A stretch of DNA of 64,000 bases. Origin: a virus. This document shows, piece by piece, positions 1 through 7,881 of the stretch; position 1 is the stretch's first letter; each line of letters begins with the position of its first letter. The position numbers and the translations under genes are program-made. The stretch is taken from IMG/VR virus record IMGVR_UViG_3300044675_002751, positions 24,090-88,089 of that record. One strand, given 5' to 3'. The notes beneath the pieces were generated by a model. The model saw only the letters and a list, made by a program, of their open reading frames with translations, ran no database searches and had not been told where the DNA came from.

Positions 1-1
1 A

Positions 2-361
2 AAGACCTTTAAGATGATACCGCTAACTAATGACTGTGTATATAATGAAGGTATATATGATGCTGAGAACAAAGTACTTGCCCTTGTAAGCAAAGAAAAA
101 AAGCAAAGCATGCATATGGTTGCCAAATTAGATGACTTTGGTGATGTAAAACCAATGAAGGTTGGACGCCGTACAAACGGTAAAGACTATGCAGAAGAAC
201 GGAAAACTCTAGAGACATACTATGAATATTACTTAGACAATCCTGAAGAGATTAAAGCTTTCATTAATATGATAGCTTTTAACTCTGACACGTTTGACGT
301 AGACCAATATCTTAAAGAGTCAGGTCTGACAATTGCAAGCAGCAGTATTGTAACTGTATAA
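2..361 (+). CDS. Hypothetical phage protein, probably 5'-truncated by the window edge
   Basis: The frame stays open from the first Met (base 14) leftwards to base 2, reading Lys-Thr-Phe-Lys before that Met, so the real start may lie outside the window. The visible 115 residues are charged, have no signal peptide, membrane segment or motif I recognise, and contain a tyrosine-rich helix-like stretch (ETYYEYYLDN). The gene ends about 30 bases before an intrinsic terminator, so it closes a transcription unit upstream of the DNA polymerase. Position suggests an early or replication-associated protein, but that is inference only. Confidence 0.75.
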   Translation, partial: KTFKMIPLTNDCVYNEGIYDAENKVLALVSKEKKQSMHMVAKLDDFGDVKPMKVGRRTNGKDYAEERKTLETYYEYYLDNPEEIKAFINMIAFNSDTFDVDQYLKESGLTIASSSIVTV

Positions 362-389
362 ATCATTAGCCCTGTGGATAACCGTGAAG

Positions 390-413
390 AAGGCAGCAAG
401 AGTCTGCCTTTTT
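390..413 (+). terminator. Intrinsic terminator after the first gene
   Basis: A perfect 7-bp stem (AAGGCAG / CTGCCTT) encloses a 7-base loop and is followed by a run of T. It lies between the stop at 361 and the DNA polymerase start at 451, so it separates two plus-strand transcription units. Confidence 0.8.
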
Positions 414-450
414 CTAATTAAGGGGAACAGCTGAACTGAACACCTACAAT

Positions 451-2385
451 ATGTCACAAGCTATACACTGGGTAATGGACTACGAAACCATTTGCAACAC
501 GTTTGTTGCAGTATTCCAGCATTATAAAGATGACTCTGTCAGAAAAGTGTTTGTAATAAACAAAGACCAAAATGACATTGTTCCGTTTGTTAAATTCTTG
601 TCTGAATGTAAGACAAAGAATCAATGGCATATCTCTTATAACGGACTAGACTTTGACGCCCAGATCACCCAGCACATAATGAAGAATCAACCGCTTTATA
701 CAAAAATGTCAGGTGATAAGATAGCTGAAAAAATCTATGGATATGCTCAGGAAACTATAGCCCGAAAAAACCGGGGTGAGTTTGTAGAGTTTGCACCTTA
801 TAAGCTATGGATTAGACAGATAGATCTGTTTAGACTAAACCACTGGGACAATAAAGCCAAAAGTTCTTCTCTAAAATGGGTCCAGTATGCTATGGACTGG
901 GAGAATGTAGAAGAGATGCCTCATCACCATGCTGAACCTGTGACAGACAGTCACACTTTGCAGAATGTGATCAGTTATTGCATTAATGACGTTCTTTCTA
1001 CCAAACAGATCCTGGATCATTCTAAAGAGCAGATCAAGCTAAGACAGGTATTGACCAAAGAATACGGAATAGATCTCTATTCTGCATCAGAACCCCGTAT
1101 ATCTAAAGAACTATTCTTGTATTTTCTAGAAAAGAAGACTGGTATTGAAAAAGCAGAACTGAAACGCATGCGTACACCACGTACTCATATTGTTCTAGGG
1201 GACTGTATTCTTGACTATGTCAAGTTTGAAACTCCTGAAATGCAAAAGATGCTAGACTTCTTTCGTAAAACTGTAATCACATCTACTAAAGATGGATTTA
1301 AGTACAGAATGGAATACAAAGGAGTAAAGACTGATTACGGTTTAGGTGGACTCCACGGTGCAACAGACGCAGGTCTTTATGAAGCCAAACCAGGGTGGAC
1401 AATAATGACGTCTGACGTTACTAGTTTCTATCCTAATCTGGCTATCAAGAACGGCTTTGCACCTCAGCATTTACCTAAGAAAGAATTCCTGGATCTGTAC
1501 GAATGGTTCTTTGAAGAAAGAAAGAAAATTCCTAAAACTGATCCTAAGAACTATGTGTACAAGATTATTCTTAACAGTACGTATGGTCTTACTGGTGACG
1601 AGAATTCTTTTCTGTATGATCCTCGAATGACCATGCAGATTACAGTGAATGGTCAGCTGTTGCTCTCTATGTTATATGAGATGTTATCTCTAGCTATACC
1701 TGAAGCTGTACCTCTAATGCAGAACACAGATGGTTTAGAAATGATGATTCCTTCAGGATCTGTAGAAACTTATATGAAAGTGTGTGCTGAATGGGAAAAG
1801 ATGACCAAGCTTTCCCTGGAACATGACGAGTATAAGAAAATGATTATCCGTGACGTAAACAACTACATAGCAATCAACGTAAAAGATAAAGTTAAGTGTA
1901 AAGGTGCATTTGAGTGGGAAGACTTAGAGAAAAAGAAAGTAGCTACGTTCCATAAAAACAAGAGCTTCTTAATTATCCCCAAAGCTATCTACGCTTATTT
2001 TGTCAACGGTGTGCATCCAGAAGACTTTCTTAGAGACAACACCAATGTTATGGACTACTGTGCCGGTGTTAAATCTAAAGGATCTTGGTACTATGAAGAA
2101 CGTTATGTAGATAAAGGTGAGCTAAATGTCAACCGCCTGCAGAAGATAGTTAGATATTATGTATCTAAAAACGGAGGTAAAATTGTCAAGTGTCATCCAG
2201 ACGGAAGAGAAATCCAAGTGGAGTCTGGCAGCTGGCTACAAACTGTAGTCAACCAAATTGATCCTTCAGTTTCTATAGACCAATATGATATCAACTATAG
2301 TTACTATCTAGAAGAAATCAATAAACAGATACAAGGTATTGAGGTTTACAAACCTAAATCTATTACACAACTTTTACTTTTTTAA
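451..2385 (+). CDS. Family B DNA polymerase with 3'-5' exonuclease domain
   Basis: Replicative phage DNA polymerase, 644 residues, short for family B (usually about 780-900). Exonuclease motifs are visible: Exo I DYET (D10, E12), Exo II YNGLDFD, and Exo III YCIND, so proofreading residues look intact. Polymerase motif A is SDVTSFYPN (D322), motif B is K371-to-G379 with NSTYG, and motif C is QNTDG (424-428). Motif C carries Asn in place of the first Asp of the usual DTD; the second Asp (D427), the one normally essential for metal binding, is kept. crAss-like phages carry either a family A or a family B polymerase, so this fits. It follows a terminator and is 11 bases ahead of the DUF932-like gene, with which it probably forms an operon. 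Confidence 0.95.
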   Translation: MSQAIHWVMDYETICNTFVAVFQHYKDDSVRKVFVINKDQNDIVPFVKFLSECKTKNQWHISYNGLDFDAQITQHIMKNQPLYTKMSGDKIAEKIYGYAQETIARKNRGEFVEFAPYKLWIRQIDLFRLNHWDNKAKSSSLKWVQYAMDWENVEEMPHHHAEPVTDSHTLQNVISYCINDVLSTKQILDHSKEQIKLRQVLTKEYGIDLYSASEPRISKELFLYFLEKKTGIEKAELKRMRTPRTHIVLGDCILDYVKFETPEMQKMLDFFRKTVITSTKDGFKYRMEYKGVKTDYGLGGLHGATDAGLYEAKPGWTIMTSDVTSFYPNLAIKNGFAPQHLPKKEFLDLYEWFFEERKKIPKTDPKNYVYKIILNSTYGLTGDENSFLYDPRMTMQITVNGQLLLSMLYEMLSLAIPEAVPLMQNTDGLEMMIPSGSVETYMKVCAEWEKMTKLSLEHDEYKKMIIRDVNNYIAINVKDKVKCKGAFEWEDLEKKKVATFHKNKSFLIIPKAIYAYFVNGVHPEDFLRDNTNVMDYCAGVKSKGSWYYEERYVDKGELNVNRLQKIVRYYVSKNGGKIVKCHPDGREIQVESGSWLQTVVNQIDPSVSIDQYDINYSYYLEEINKQIQGIEVYKPKSITQLLLF

Positions 2386-2396
2386 CAAATAAGACT

Positions 2397-3257
2397 ATGC
2401 CTATTAAGACAAGCTTCGTTACAGCAGAAGCAATTAGAAACTTTGAACTTCCCCAACACGGGAAGTCTTACACTGTGATCCCTCATGGTCACGCTATAGA
2501 CGAAACGTATAAAGCATTACTTTCTACAGGTTTTAACCTAAAGAATGAAATGTACAAATGTACATTAGACGGGCAGGTTGCCCAAGGTATTTATCATCTT
2601 GATTATAGCAACGATCCTGACATGGGACTTATGTTTGTTTGGTCCAACTCATATGATAAAAGCATGAGTTTTAAATGTGCTGTAGGAGCACATGTGTTTG
2701 TATGCATGAACGGAATAGTAAGTGGAGACATGGCTAGTTTTGTCCGTAAACATACTGGTTCTGCACTTTATGATGCTGCTGTAAATATCAATGAGCAGCT
2801 TTTAAAAGCTAAAGAATACTTTGATGTACTTGTCCAGGACAAAGAAGAACTTAAAGATGTTATCCTTACGCAAAAAGAAAAAGGTACAATATTAGGAAGA
2901 CTCTTTGCAGAACAAGAAATTCTTACACTTACGCAGGTGGGTATTGTTAAGCGTGAGCTGGATAAACCATCTCATAATTACAACTGTAATCCTAACAGTG
3001 CATGGGCTATGTATAACCATGTAACCTTAGCACTAAAAGAATCTCATCCGCAGACGTTCCTGGAAGATCATGAAGTGCTTCATAGTTTCTTTATTAATGA
3101 GTATGGACAACTAAGCAAACCTTCTATAGTAGATCATCACGATGATAGAGAGTTTACAGAAGAAGCTATGGTGTCTCCATTTACACCAAATTATGAAGAA
3201 CAACCTGAAGATTTTGAGCTTGAGCCTGCTGGAGCCTTTGGTGTAACATTTATGTAA
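2397..3257 (+). CDS. DUF932-like phage/plasmid protein
   Basis: 286 residues. The central region, with WSNSYDKS at 82-89 and the segment ending HVFVCMNG near residue 106, resembles the DUF932 family (also seen as 'phage/plasmid-like protein'), whose members share a core with an asparagine-serine turn and a V-C-x-N-G strand. The biochemical role of that family is not established; it is often found next to replication genes, as here, directly behind the DNA polymerase. The C-terminal 40 residues are acidic and probably disordered. A strong terminator follows immediately, so polymerase and this gene form a two-gene unit. The family call is by eye. Confidence 0.75.
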   Translation: MPIKTSFVTAEAIRNFELPQHGKSYTVIPHGHAIDETYKALLSTGFNLKNEMYKCTLDGQVAQGIYHLDYSNDPDMGLMFVWSNSYDKSMSFKCAVGAHVFVCMNGIVSGDMASFVRKHTGSALYDAAVNINEQLLKAKEYFDVLVQDKEELKDVILTQKEKGTILGRLFAEQEILTLTQVGIVKRELDKPSHNYNCNPNSAWAMYNHVTLALKESHPQTFLEDHEVLHSFFINEYGQLSKPSIVDHHDDREFTEEAMVSPFTPNYEEQPEDFELEPAGAFGVTFM

Positions 3258-3263
3258 TTAATT

Positions 3264-3294
3264 AAGGAGCAGAAATTAGTGTCTGCTCCTTTTT
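3264..3294 (+). terminator. Intrinsic terminator after the DUF932-like gene
   Basis: A 10-bp stem (AAGGAGCAGA / TCTGCTCCTT) with an 8-base loop is followed by a T-rich tail. It lies 6 bases after the stop codon. Only about 16 bases separate its tail from the next start codon at 3311, leaving little room for a separate promoter. Confidence 0.85.
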
Positions 3295-3310
3295 ATTTTC
3301 CCTATCCCAT

Positions 3311-3667
3311 ATGTCAGAACTGAGGAAAGATACTGTAGGAGAATTATTTATGAATCTCTTGCAACACATGAAGTGTATAGAAGTAAGATTAGATTATGCT
3401 AAAGCAGCTACTACTCAAAAACAAAAGTATGCTATTGATAATGCTGTAAGAAAAGTAAGAGTTGCTATTAATCATATATGTGATCTTTTAGGAGATAGTA
3501 ATCAAGTGATGATAGTAAAATCAGAGTTAGACAAGGTAGATCTGGTATATGTAATGGTATTAACTGAACAATTATTTTGTACACCAAAAGAAGACATGGA
3601 AAAAATAAGTGAAATGATTGACAAGTATTTATCTGATAAGTATGACTCACAAAACCCTGAAACATGA
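3311..3667 (+). CDS. Hypothetical helical protein, 118 aa
   Basis: Predominantly alpha-helical by composition, rich in Lys, Asp, Val and Leu, with no motif I recognise. It begins just after a terminator and its stop overlaps the dNMP kinase start (ATGA at 3664), implying translational coupling. It therefore heads the 3311-7438 unit of small nucleotide-metabolism and unknown genes. The start at 3311 is the first Met after the terminator. Function unknown. Confidence 0.75.
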   Translation: MSELRKDTVGELFMNLLQHMKCIEVRLDYAKAATTQKQKYAIDNAVRKVRVAINHICDLLGDSNQVMIVKSELDKVDLVYVMVLTEQLFCTPKEDMEKISEMIDKYLSDKYDSQNPET

Positions 3668-4371
3668 TTATAGGAATTAACGGCTACTCAGGTAGCGGAA
3701 AAGACACTATTGGTAAGCTAATACAAATAATAACCTGTAAAAAAATTCCTGACGGCTATGATTTAGAAGAGCTAATAGCTTTCTACCATGTACAACATGA
3801 ATGGTGGCTGGAAGAAGAGTCTGGCTGGGAAATCAAGAAGTGGGCAGGTAAGTTAAAGACTATTGCTTCTCTTCTAACTGGCATTCCTGTACAGAAATTT
3901 GAAGACCAAGAGTTCAAGAAGACTAATCTGGGATCAGAATGGTCTACGTGGATACCTTATGAGAGTGACTCTCCTTGGATAGCAGAAGGAGAAAAAGCAG
4001 AGATGCGTATGACAGTGAGAGACTTCTTACAAAAACTTGGTACAGAAGGATTACGTACAGGTCTTCATGAAAACACTTGGGTAAACGCCCTGATGGCTGA
4101 CTACCAACCGCTAGGTTATGACCCACTTACAGAAGCAGAAATATATCCTAACTGGATCATAACCGACACCCGGTTTCCTAATGAAGCTAAAGCTATCAAG
4201 GATGCAGGTGGTATCATTATCCGTGTAGATCGTCCTGGAGTTAGTGCAATAAATGCACACCCTTCTGAAACAGGACTGGACAACTGGGACTTTGATCACA
4301 AGATCATGAACGGTTCTGATTTAGTTTCTCTAATGTTTACAGTGCACAATATTCTTAAAAAGAAAAAATAG
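3664..4371 (+). CDS. Deoxynucleoside monophosphate kinase-like P-loop kinase
   Basis: 235 residues. The N-terminus carries a Walker A loop, GYSGSGKDT (residues 7-15), in the form typical of phage dNMP kinases of the T4 gp1 type, which phosphorylate dTMP, dGMP and hydroxymethyl-dCMP to diphosphates. A later segment, WIITDTRFPNEA, followed by IIIRVDRPG and a C-terminal MNGSDLVSL segment, matches the layout of that family (Walker B-like strand, then an Arg loop and an N-x-G terminal strand). It overlaps the preceding gene by 4 bases. With ThyX and dCTP deaminase downstream it would supply dTTP and other precursors for replication. Substrate specificity cannot be read from the sequence. Confidence 0.85.
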   Translation: MIIGINGYSGSGKDTIGKLIQIITCKKIPDGYDLEELIAFYHVQHEWWLEEESGWEIKKWAGKLKTIASLLTGIPVQKFEDQEFKKTNLGSEWSTWIPYESDSPWIAEGEKAEMRMTVRDFLQKLGTEGLRTGLHENTWVNALMADYQPLGYDPLTEAEIYPNWIITDTRFPNEAKAIKDAGGIIIRVDRPGVSAINAHPSETGLDNWDFDHKIMNGSDLVSLMFTVHNILKKKK

Positions 4372-4375
4372 CAGA

Positions 4376-4726
4376 ATGATTACAGATGATAGATGTCAAT
4401 GGGCAATTGATAATAATTTAAGTAATCCAAATTGCCATAAAGATTTCTGTGCTTGTAGCAAAAGATCATTATCTCTTGCTAAAACAAAAAGTAATGATAG
4501 AAAGTGGACAATATTTGAAAATGCTTGTAAAGAGCTTGACAAAAAAGGTATCCCTTATAAACAGATCGGCTCAACAAGAAATATTCTAATAGGAAATATT
4601 ATGACCTTCTATACCCTAGATAATGAATTTACATTTAAAGGTAATAACAAAAGATATTCTTTAGGTAACAAGAAAAAAGCTTATGAATTTATTGAACGTA
4701 TTGTGAAACAATACAATTTAATATGA
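4376..4726 (+). CDS. Hypothetical protein with N-terminal Cys cluster, 116 aa
   Basis: Four cysteines lie in the first 28 residues (around RCQW, NCHKDFCACS), which could bind a metal, followed by a lysine-rich region with short alternating hydrophobic strands (ILIGNIMTFYTL). No family recognised. It starts 4 bases after the dNMP kinase stop and its own stop overlaps the next start (ATGA at 4723), so it is translationally coupled to the radical-SAM gene and may work with it; that link is inference. Confidence 0.75.
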   Translation: MITDDRCQWAIDNNLSNPNCHKDFCACSKRSLSLAKTKSNDRKWTIFENACKELDKKGIPYKQIGSTRNILIGNIMTFYTLDNEFTFKGNNKRYSLGNKKKAYEFIERIVKQYNLI

Positions 4727-5577
4727 AAATAATTAAACAAAAAACCAAGACATTAATCACTCGTGACAACGGAAGAAGTTCTGATGCTATCAGTCCAAAC
4801 TTTATATACGGGTGCCTAGGTGGTTGCATGTCTTCCTATTGTTATGTAGGAAGATACAACCATGACCGAGTATATGTTAATGAAAATACTGATGATGTAT
4901 TACACTCTGTAAACAAATGGATTGGTAAACAATCCTGGCCTAAGACACCTAACCAAGTAGACGAAAAATATTACACTATAGATATTGGCTGCAGTACAGA
5001 TGTTCCCCTGATGCGTAAACATTACAACTGGCAGGAGGTATTTGACTACTTCAGCTTCAAAGACTCCATGGCCAAGAGCACATTTGCTACTAAGTATCCT
5101 ACAATGTTTTTACCTATGAAGTATGATCTAGACAAAGCCAAACACAGAATCAGGGTGAGTTTAATGCCTCAGGAGTATTCTGATGTCCTGGAACCAGGTA
5201 CAGATAAGATAACTGCACGCATAGAAGAGATACCTAAGCTAATGGAGCATTTAGAAGTACATATTAACTTCTCACCTATTATTTATGCTGAAAACTGGCT
5301 TGCCAAATACAGAAGTTTGTTTGAACAAATAAAAGCTTCAGGCATAGACACCAAGTGTGAATGTATCTTCTTAACCCATAACATCCACCAGCATGAGCGT
5401 AACTCTCAGCCTGTCCGTAATTTAATATGGCGTCCTGATATACAAGAAGCTAAAGACTCTCAGTATGCTCCTGATAATATCCGTTACAAGTGGCAGATTA
5501 AACAACAGATGATACAAGACTTTACCAACCTGTACTCAGAATTCTTTAACCCGGCTGGTATCCGATACATTTTTTAA
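4723..5577 (+). CDS. Spore-photoproduct-lyase-like radical SAM protein
   Basis: 284 residues. The N-terminal cluster GCLGGCMSSYCYVGRY (C31, C35, C40) is followed by a C-terminal half containing RVSLMPQEYSDVLEPGT, RIEEIPKL and INFSPIIY. That arrangement matches the SplB / spore photoproduct lyase group, radical-SAM enzymes that use a 4Fe-4S cluster and S-adenosylmethionine to split the thymine spore photoproduct. The family's usual cluster motif is CX3CX2C; here the spacing is CX3CX4C, two residues longer, so enzyme activity or cluster geometry may differ. Related phage proteins may act on other DNA lesions or modifications; this is not known. Translationally coupled to the preceding Cys-rich gene. 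Confidence 0.8.
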   Translation: MKIIKQKTKTLITRDNGRSSDAISPNFIYGCLGGCMSSYCYVGRYNHDRVYVNENTDDVLHSVNKWIGKQSWPKTPNQVDEKYYTIDIGCSTDVPLMRKHYNWQEVFDYFSFKDSMAKSTFATKYPTMFLPMKYDLDKAKHRIRVSLMPQEYSDVLEPGTDKITARIEEIPKLMEHLEVHINFSPIIYAENWLAKYRSLFEQIKASGIDTKCECIFLTHNIHQHERNSQPVRNLIWRPDIQEAKDSQYAPDNIRYKWQIKQQMIQDFTNLYSEFFNPAGIRYIF

Positions 5578-5588
5578 CTCTTTCCAAA

Positions 5589-5837
5589 ATGGAAACAACT
5601 CAAACTATAAAACAACAGACACCCGTAGAACGCTTGGCTGATTATATCCGGTCTCGTTATGAAACTAACCAGGTTTTTGAAAACCTAGTGGACAATCTTA
5701 TAGAAAAAGAAAAAAGAAATATCATAGAAGCCATCATCTACGCTTTAGATGAAGATGGGCATACTGGTGATTGGAAAATCAAGTTTGCTAAAGACTACTA
5801 TACCAAACATTATGAAAAAACTATACAAATATCTTAA
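5589..5837 (+). CDS. Hypothetical protein, 82 aa
   Basis: Small, charged and mainly helical (ERLADYIRSRYETNQ, then LVDNLIEKEKRNIIEAIIYAL), ending in a Tyr/Lys-rich stretch. No recognised family. It lies 11 bases after the radical-SAM gene on the same strand, and a 26-residue reading frame overlaps its 3' end. Soluble; function unknown. Confidence 0.75.
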   Translation: METTQTIKQQTPVERLADYIRSRYETNQVFENLVDNLIEKEKRNIIEAIIYALDEDGHTGDWKIKFAKDYYTKHYEKTIQIS

Positions 5838-5892
5838 GTGGTTAGAAGAGTATAGACTCACTCTTATGGAAAGAACAGGTAGAGGTTATTAA
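5812..5892 (+). CDS. Possible 26-residue basic peptide
   Basis: A start at 5812 inside the end of the preceding gene opens a frame beginning MKKLYKYLKWLEEY and ending at 5892, filling most of the gap before the metallophosphoesterase. Overlapping starts are the rule in this block, and the peptide is a plausible basic amphipathic helix. Its length gives little statistical support. Confidence 0.4.
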   Translation: MKKLYKYLKWLEEYRLTLMERTGRGY

Positions 5893-5902
5893 ATCTTACG
5901 TT

Positions 5903-6595
5903 ATGAAAATACTCCACATATCAGACACTCATGGTTTTCACGGAATGTTCCCTGACGAACGCTTTAAAGATATAGATGTAGTCATACACTCTGGTGACTG
6001 CTCTAACTGGAGAGATCCGTATCGTAATGAGCCTGAAGTGAGAAACTTCATTGAGTGGTATAAGAATGTACAGGTCAAGCATAAGATCTATGTAGCAGGT
6101 AATCATGATACATCTATTGAAAGACGTATGGTTACTCCTGGAGACTTTGCAGCAGCTGGTATCATCTACTTGGAAAACGAAGCAACTATTATTGACGGTA
6201 TCAAGTTTTGGGGCTCTCCTATCACACCTACGTTTAATGATTGGGCTTTCATGAAAAAGCGGGAGAAAATCAATCTTGTTTGGCAGATGATACCAGAAGA
6301 TACAGACGTACTTATTACACATGGTCCACCTAAAGGTGTCAGAGATTTATCTTTTGACAGATATGGTGAGTTAGAAATGTGTGGCTGCTCAGCTCTCATG
6401 AAACGTTGCTATGCTCTAAAAGATACACTAAAACTAGTATGCTTTGGGCATATCCATAATATGGACGGTGTTGACACAAATCAAGGAGTATCTCATTACT
6501 CTCGTGTTGATACAATCTACTCCAATGGTGCATGTGTATATGACGGTAAATATGACCTTGGACTTACTTCTCACGGAAACATCATTACATTATGA
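5903..6595 (+). CDS. Calcineurin-like metallophosphoesterase
   Basis: 230 residues, the whole of a compact metallophosphoesterase domain. All motifs of the two-metal site are visible: D8-x-H10 in ISDTHG, GD at 31-32 in HSGDC, GNHD at 66-69, the ITHGPPKG loop and FGHIH near the C-terminus. Enzymes of this type hydrolyse phosphodiesters or monoesters in nucleic acids, nucleotides or proteins. The substrate is unknown. It resembles stand-alone cytosolic phosphoesterases rather than SbcD/Mre11, lacking their C-terminal extension. Its stop overlaps the next start at 6592. Confidence 0.9.
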   Translation: MKILHISDTHGFHGMFPDERFKDIDVVIHSGDCSNWRDPYRNEPEVRNFIEWYKNVQVKHKIYVAGNHDTSIERRMVTPGDFAAAGIIYLENEATIIDGIKFWGSPITPTFNDWAFMKKREKINLVWQMIPEDTDVLITHGPPKGVRDLSFDRYGELEMCGCSALMKRCYALKDTLKLVCFGHIHNMDGVDTNQGVSHYSRVDTIYSNGACVYDGKYDLGLTSHGNIITL

Positions 6596-6762
6596 ATTAC
6601 AAATCTCTTCCTGAACAGCTTACTTCTTGGATCTATGGTAAAAAGTCCAAAAAGAAAAGCAAGAAAACAAAAACTAGTCCCTGGGCAAAAAAGCATCCCG
6701 GGTTGCGTAAACTAAAAATAACAATAGAAGATTATAACAATCTGTATGGAAAAGATAAATAG
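6592..6762 (+). CDS. Small very basic protein, 56 aa
   Basis: A Lys-rich protein: residues 17-34 include runs such as KKSKKKSKKTK, followed by SPWAKKHPGLRKLKI. It starts inside the last codons of the metallophosphoesterase (ATGA overlap) and ends 17 bases inside the next gene, exactly the overlap style of its neighbours. It fills what would otherwise be a 150-base gap. The composition suggests nucleic-acid binding, which is inference. Confidence 0.65.
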   Translation: MNYKSLPEQLTSWIYGKKSKKKSKKTKTSPWAKKHPGLRKLKITIEDYNNLYGKDK

Positions 6763-6964
6763 ACGAAACATCAGTGGCATCTACATCTTCCACAAGTTTG
6801 ATGAAGATGAAAGACGTGAACCCACATGCTTTGAAGACTGCCCCGAATCTAAACAAGATGAGTGGCTTAATTCCCTTGACGCTGAAGGTGTCAAGAACCT
6901 AGCTAAAATGTTAGGTAATACAATTAGATCTATTGCAGACCAATTAGACTTATATGGAAACTAG
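6746..6964 (+). CDS. Hypothetical acidic protein, 72 aa
   Basis: Acidic small protein with the segment HKFDEDERREPTCFEDCPE and a C-terminal helix (LAKMLGNTIRSIADQLD). No family recognised. It overlaps the 3' end of the basic 56-residue gene and the 5' end of the next gene, so translation is likely coupled along the chain. Function unknown. Confidence 0.75.
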   Translation: MEKINRRNISGIYIFHKFDEDERREPTCFEDCPESKQDEWLNSLDAEGVKNLAKMLGNTIRSIADQLDLYGN

Positions 6965-7199
6965 ACCTCGTATTTCAAAGACAGAAGAGCTGTTTATCTT
7001 TTACAAAAGAGGCACAGCAGGCAGCGGGTTCACCGCACTTATAGACGCTATATTCAAACTTGATAGACCTAACCGGGCTAAAATAGCTCTGGGTTATCCT
7101 GAACTAGTTGAGGTTTGTAATCGGTACAATGACGAAACAGGGTACTGGGAAGATCTTCAACAAAGATTTAAAGAAACTGCTCATGCTATAAATTTCTAA
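6954..7199 (+). CDS. Hypothetical protein, 81 aa
   Basis: Starts in an ATG overlapping the previous stop. Contains FIFYKRGTAGSGFTALIDAIFKLD and a Pro/Glu/Leu-rich helical second half, including EDLQQRFKETAHAI. No recognised domain; a mostly helical soluble protein is expected. Member of the 3311-7438 unit. Confidence 0.75.
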   Translation: METRPRISKTEELFIFYKRGTAGSGFTALIDAIFKLDRPNRAKIALGYPELVEVCNRYNDETGYWEDLQQRFKETAHAINF

Positions 7200-7210
7200 A
7201 TCTAAATGTT

Positions 7211-7438
7211 ATGAAAGACTGTTGTGTTATCTGTAGTAACGAAACCCTCTATGATTTTACGGACCACATTGATATGCGGTACGGATACATAGAAGGTCTT
7301 GGTCAGCTATGTATAGACTGCTTTACTGGAAAAAGTAAATCTGTTCAGATACCAATTAAGTTGGTAAAAGACACACCAAATGATATGGAACTTGGAAACA
7401 AAGTCCGTAGAATGTACTGGGAAAATGGGGAACATTAA
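7211..7438 (+). CDS. Small putative zinc-ribbon protein, 75 aa
   Basis: Two Cys pairs are present: CCVIC at residues 4-8 and LCIDC at about residues 33-37, spaced as in a small zinc ribbon or treble-clef fold. The remainder is short strands and a charged tail. Zinc binding is inferred from the cysteine pattern only. The last codons of this gene form the left arm of an intrinsic terminator, so it is the last gene of its unit. Confidence 0.75.
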   Translation: MKDCCVICSNETLYDFTDHIDMRYGYIEGLGQLCIDCFTGKSKSVQIPIKLVKDTPNDMELGNKVRRMYWENGEH

Positions 7439-7456
7439 GTTCTCCATTTTCTTTTT
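7421..7456 (+). terminator. Strong intrinsic terminator overlapping the stop codon
   Basis: A 13-bp stem (GAAAATGGGGAAC / GTTCTCCATTTTC, one G-T wobble) with a 5-base loop is followed by five T. The left arm lies inside the coding sequence of the 75-residue gene and the loop contains its TAA stop. Confidence 0.9.
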
Positions 7457-7507
7457 GTAGACTTTGGAAAGTTCTCTAACTTTACAAAACCTAACCCCCT
7501 ATAACAA

Positions 7508-7780
7508 ATGTTGCAAAGAATAAGTGTGAACCAGACGGGTGATAATACTTGTATAAAAGTTTATAACCCTGCAGAACAAAAGTTAATAGCTGTATTTGAA
7601 AACTATAAAAAAGCTGGTAATAAACTAGGAATTAGTGCTGCCCTTGTACAACATGCCTGTGTAAAAAAAGGTAGAGCGTACTGCCCTCTTATTGGTATGG
7701 AAGTAGCATTAAGATTATCTGCTATTAAAGAAGGAGATGATGACCGGATTTCTATTTGTAATAAAAAAACTCTCTTATGA
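7508..7780 (+). CDS. Hypothetical protein with possible NUMOD1-like DNA-binding segment, 90 aa
   Basis: First gene after the terminator at 7421-7456. Residues from about 18 (KVYNPAEQKLIAVFENY) through KKAGNKLGISAALVQHAC resemble the short NUMOD1/IENR1-type modules of homing-endonuclease-associated proteins: a strand-turn, then a small helix-turn-helix with a 'lgis...v..a' core. No nuclease domain is attached. The family match is weak and by eye. Its stop overlaps the start of a tiny membrane-protein gene at 7777. Confidence 0.7.
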   Translation: MLQRISVNQTGDNTCIKVYNPAEQKLIAVFENYKKAGNKLGISAALVQHACVKKGRAYCPLIGMEVALRLSAIKEGDDDRISICNKKTLL

Positions 7781-7881
7781 AAAAGTATGATTGGGTAACA
7801 TCAGTTACGTGGTCATCAATACTGCTTATATCATCAGCAGTATGGTACTACATGCTTACTTGTATAATCTATAAACTATGA
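7777..7881 (+). CDS. Tiny single-pass membrane protein, 34 aa
   Basis: ATGA overlaps at both ends (7777 with the previous stop, 7878 with the next start) give strong positional support. After a short polar N-terminus (MKKYDWVTSV) nearly all residues are hydrophobic, including SILLISSAVWYYML, forming one transmembrane helix. Function unknown; small membrane proteins in this position could act on the host envelope. Confidence 0.65.
   Translation: MKKYDWVTSVTWSSILLISSAVWYYMLTCIIYKL

Noticed and set aside
5921-6399. Antisense frames of 133 and 77 codons across the metallophosphoesterase
   Set aside because: Composition is noise-like and the sense gene has a complete set of catalytic motifs.
7457-7507. 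Bacteroidetes-type promoter (TTTG ... TAnnTTTG) before 7508
   Set aside because: TTTG and TAACTTTA are present but only about 10 bases apart, too close; a TTGTAGAC string here is a weak relative of the late motif only.
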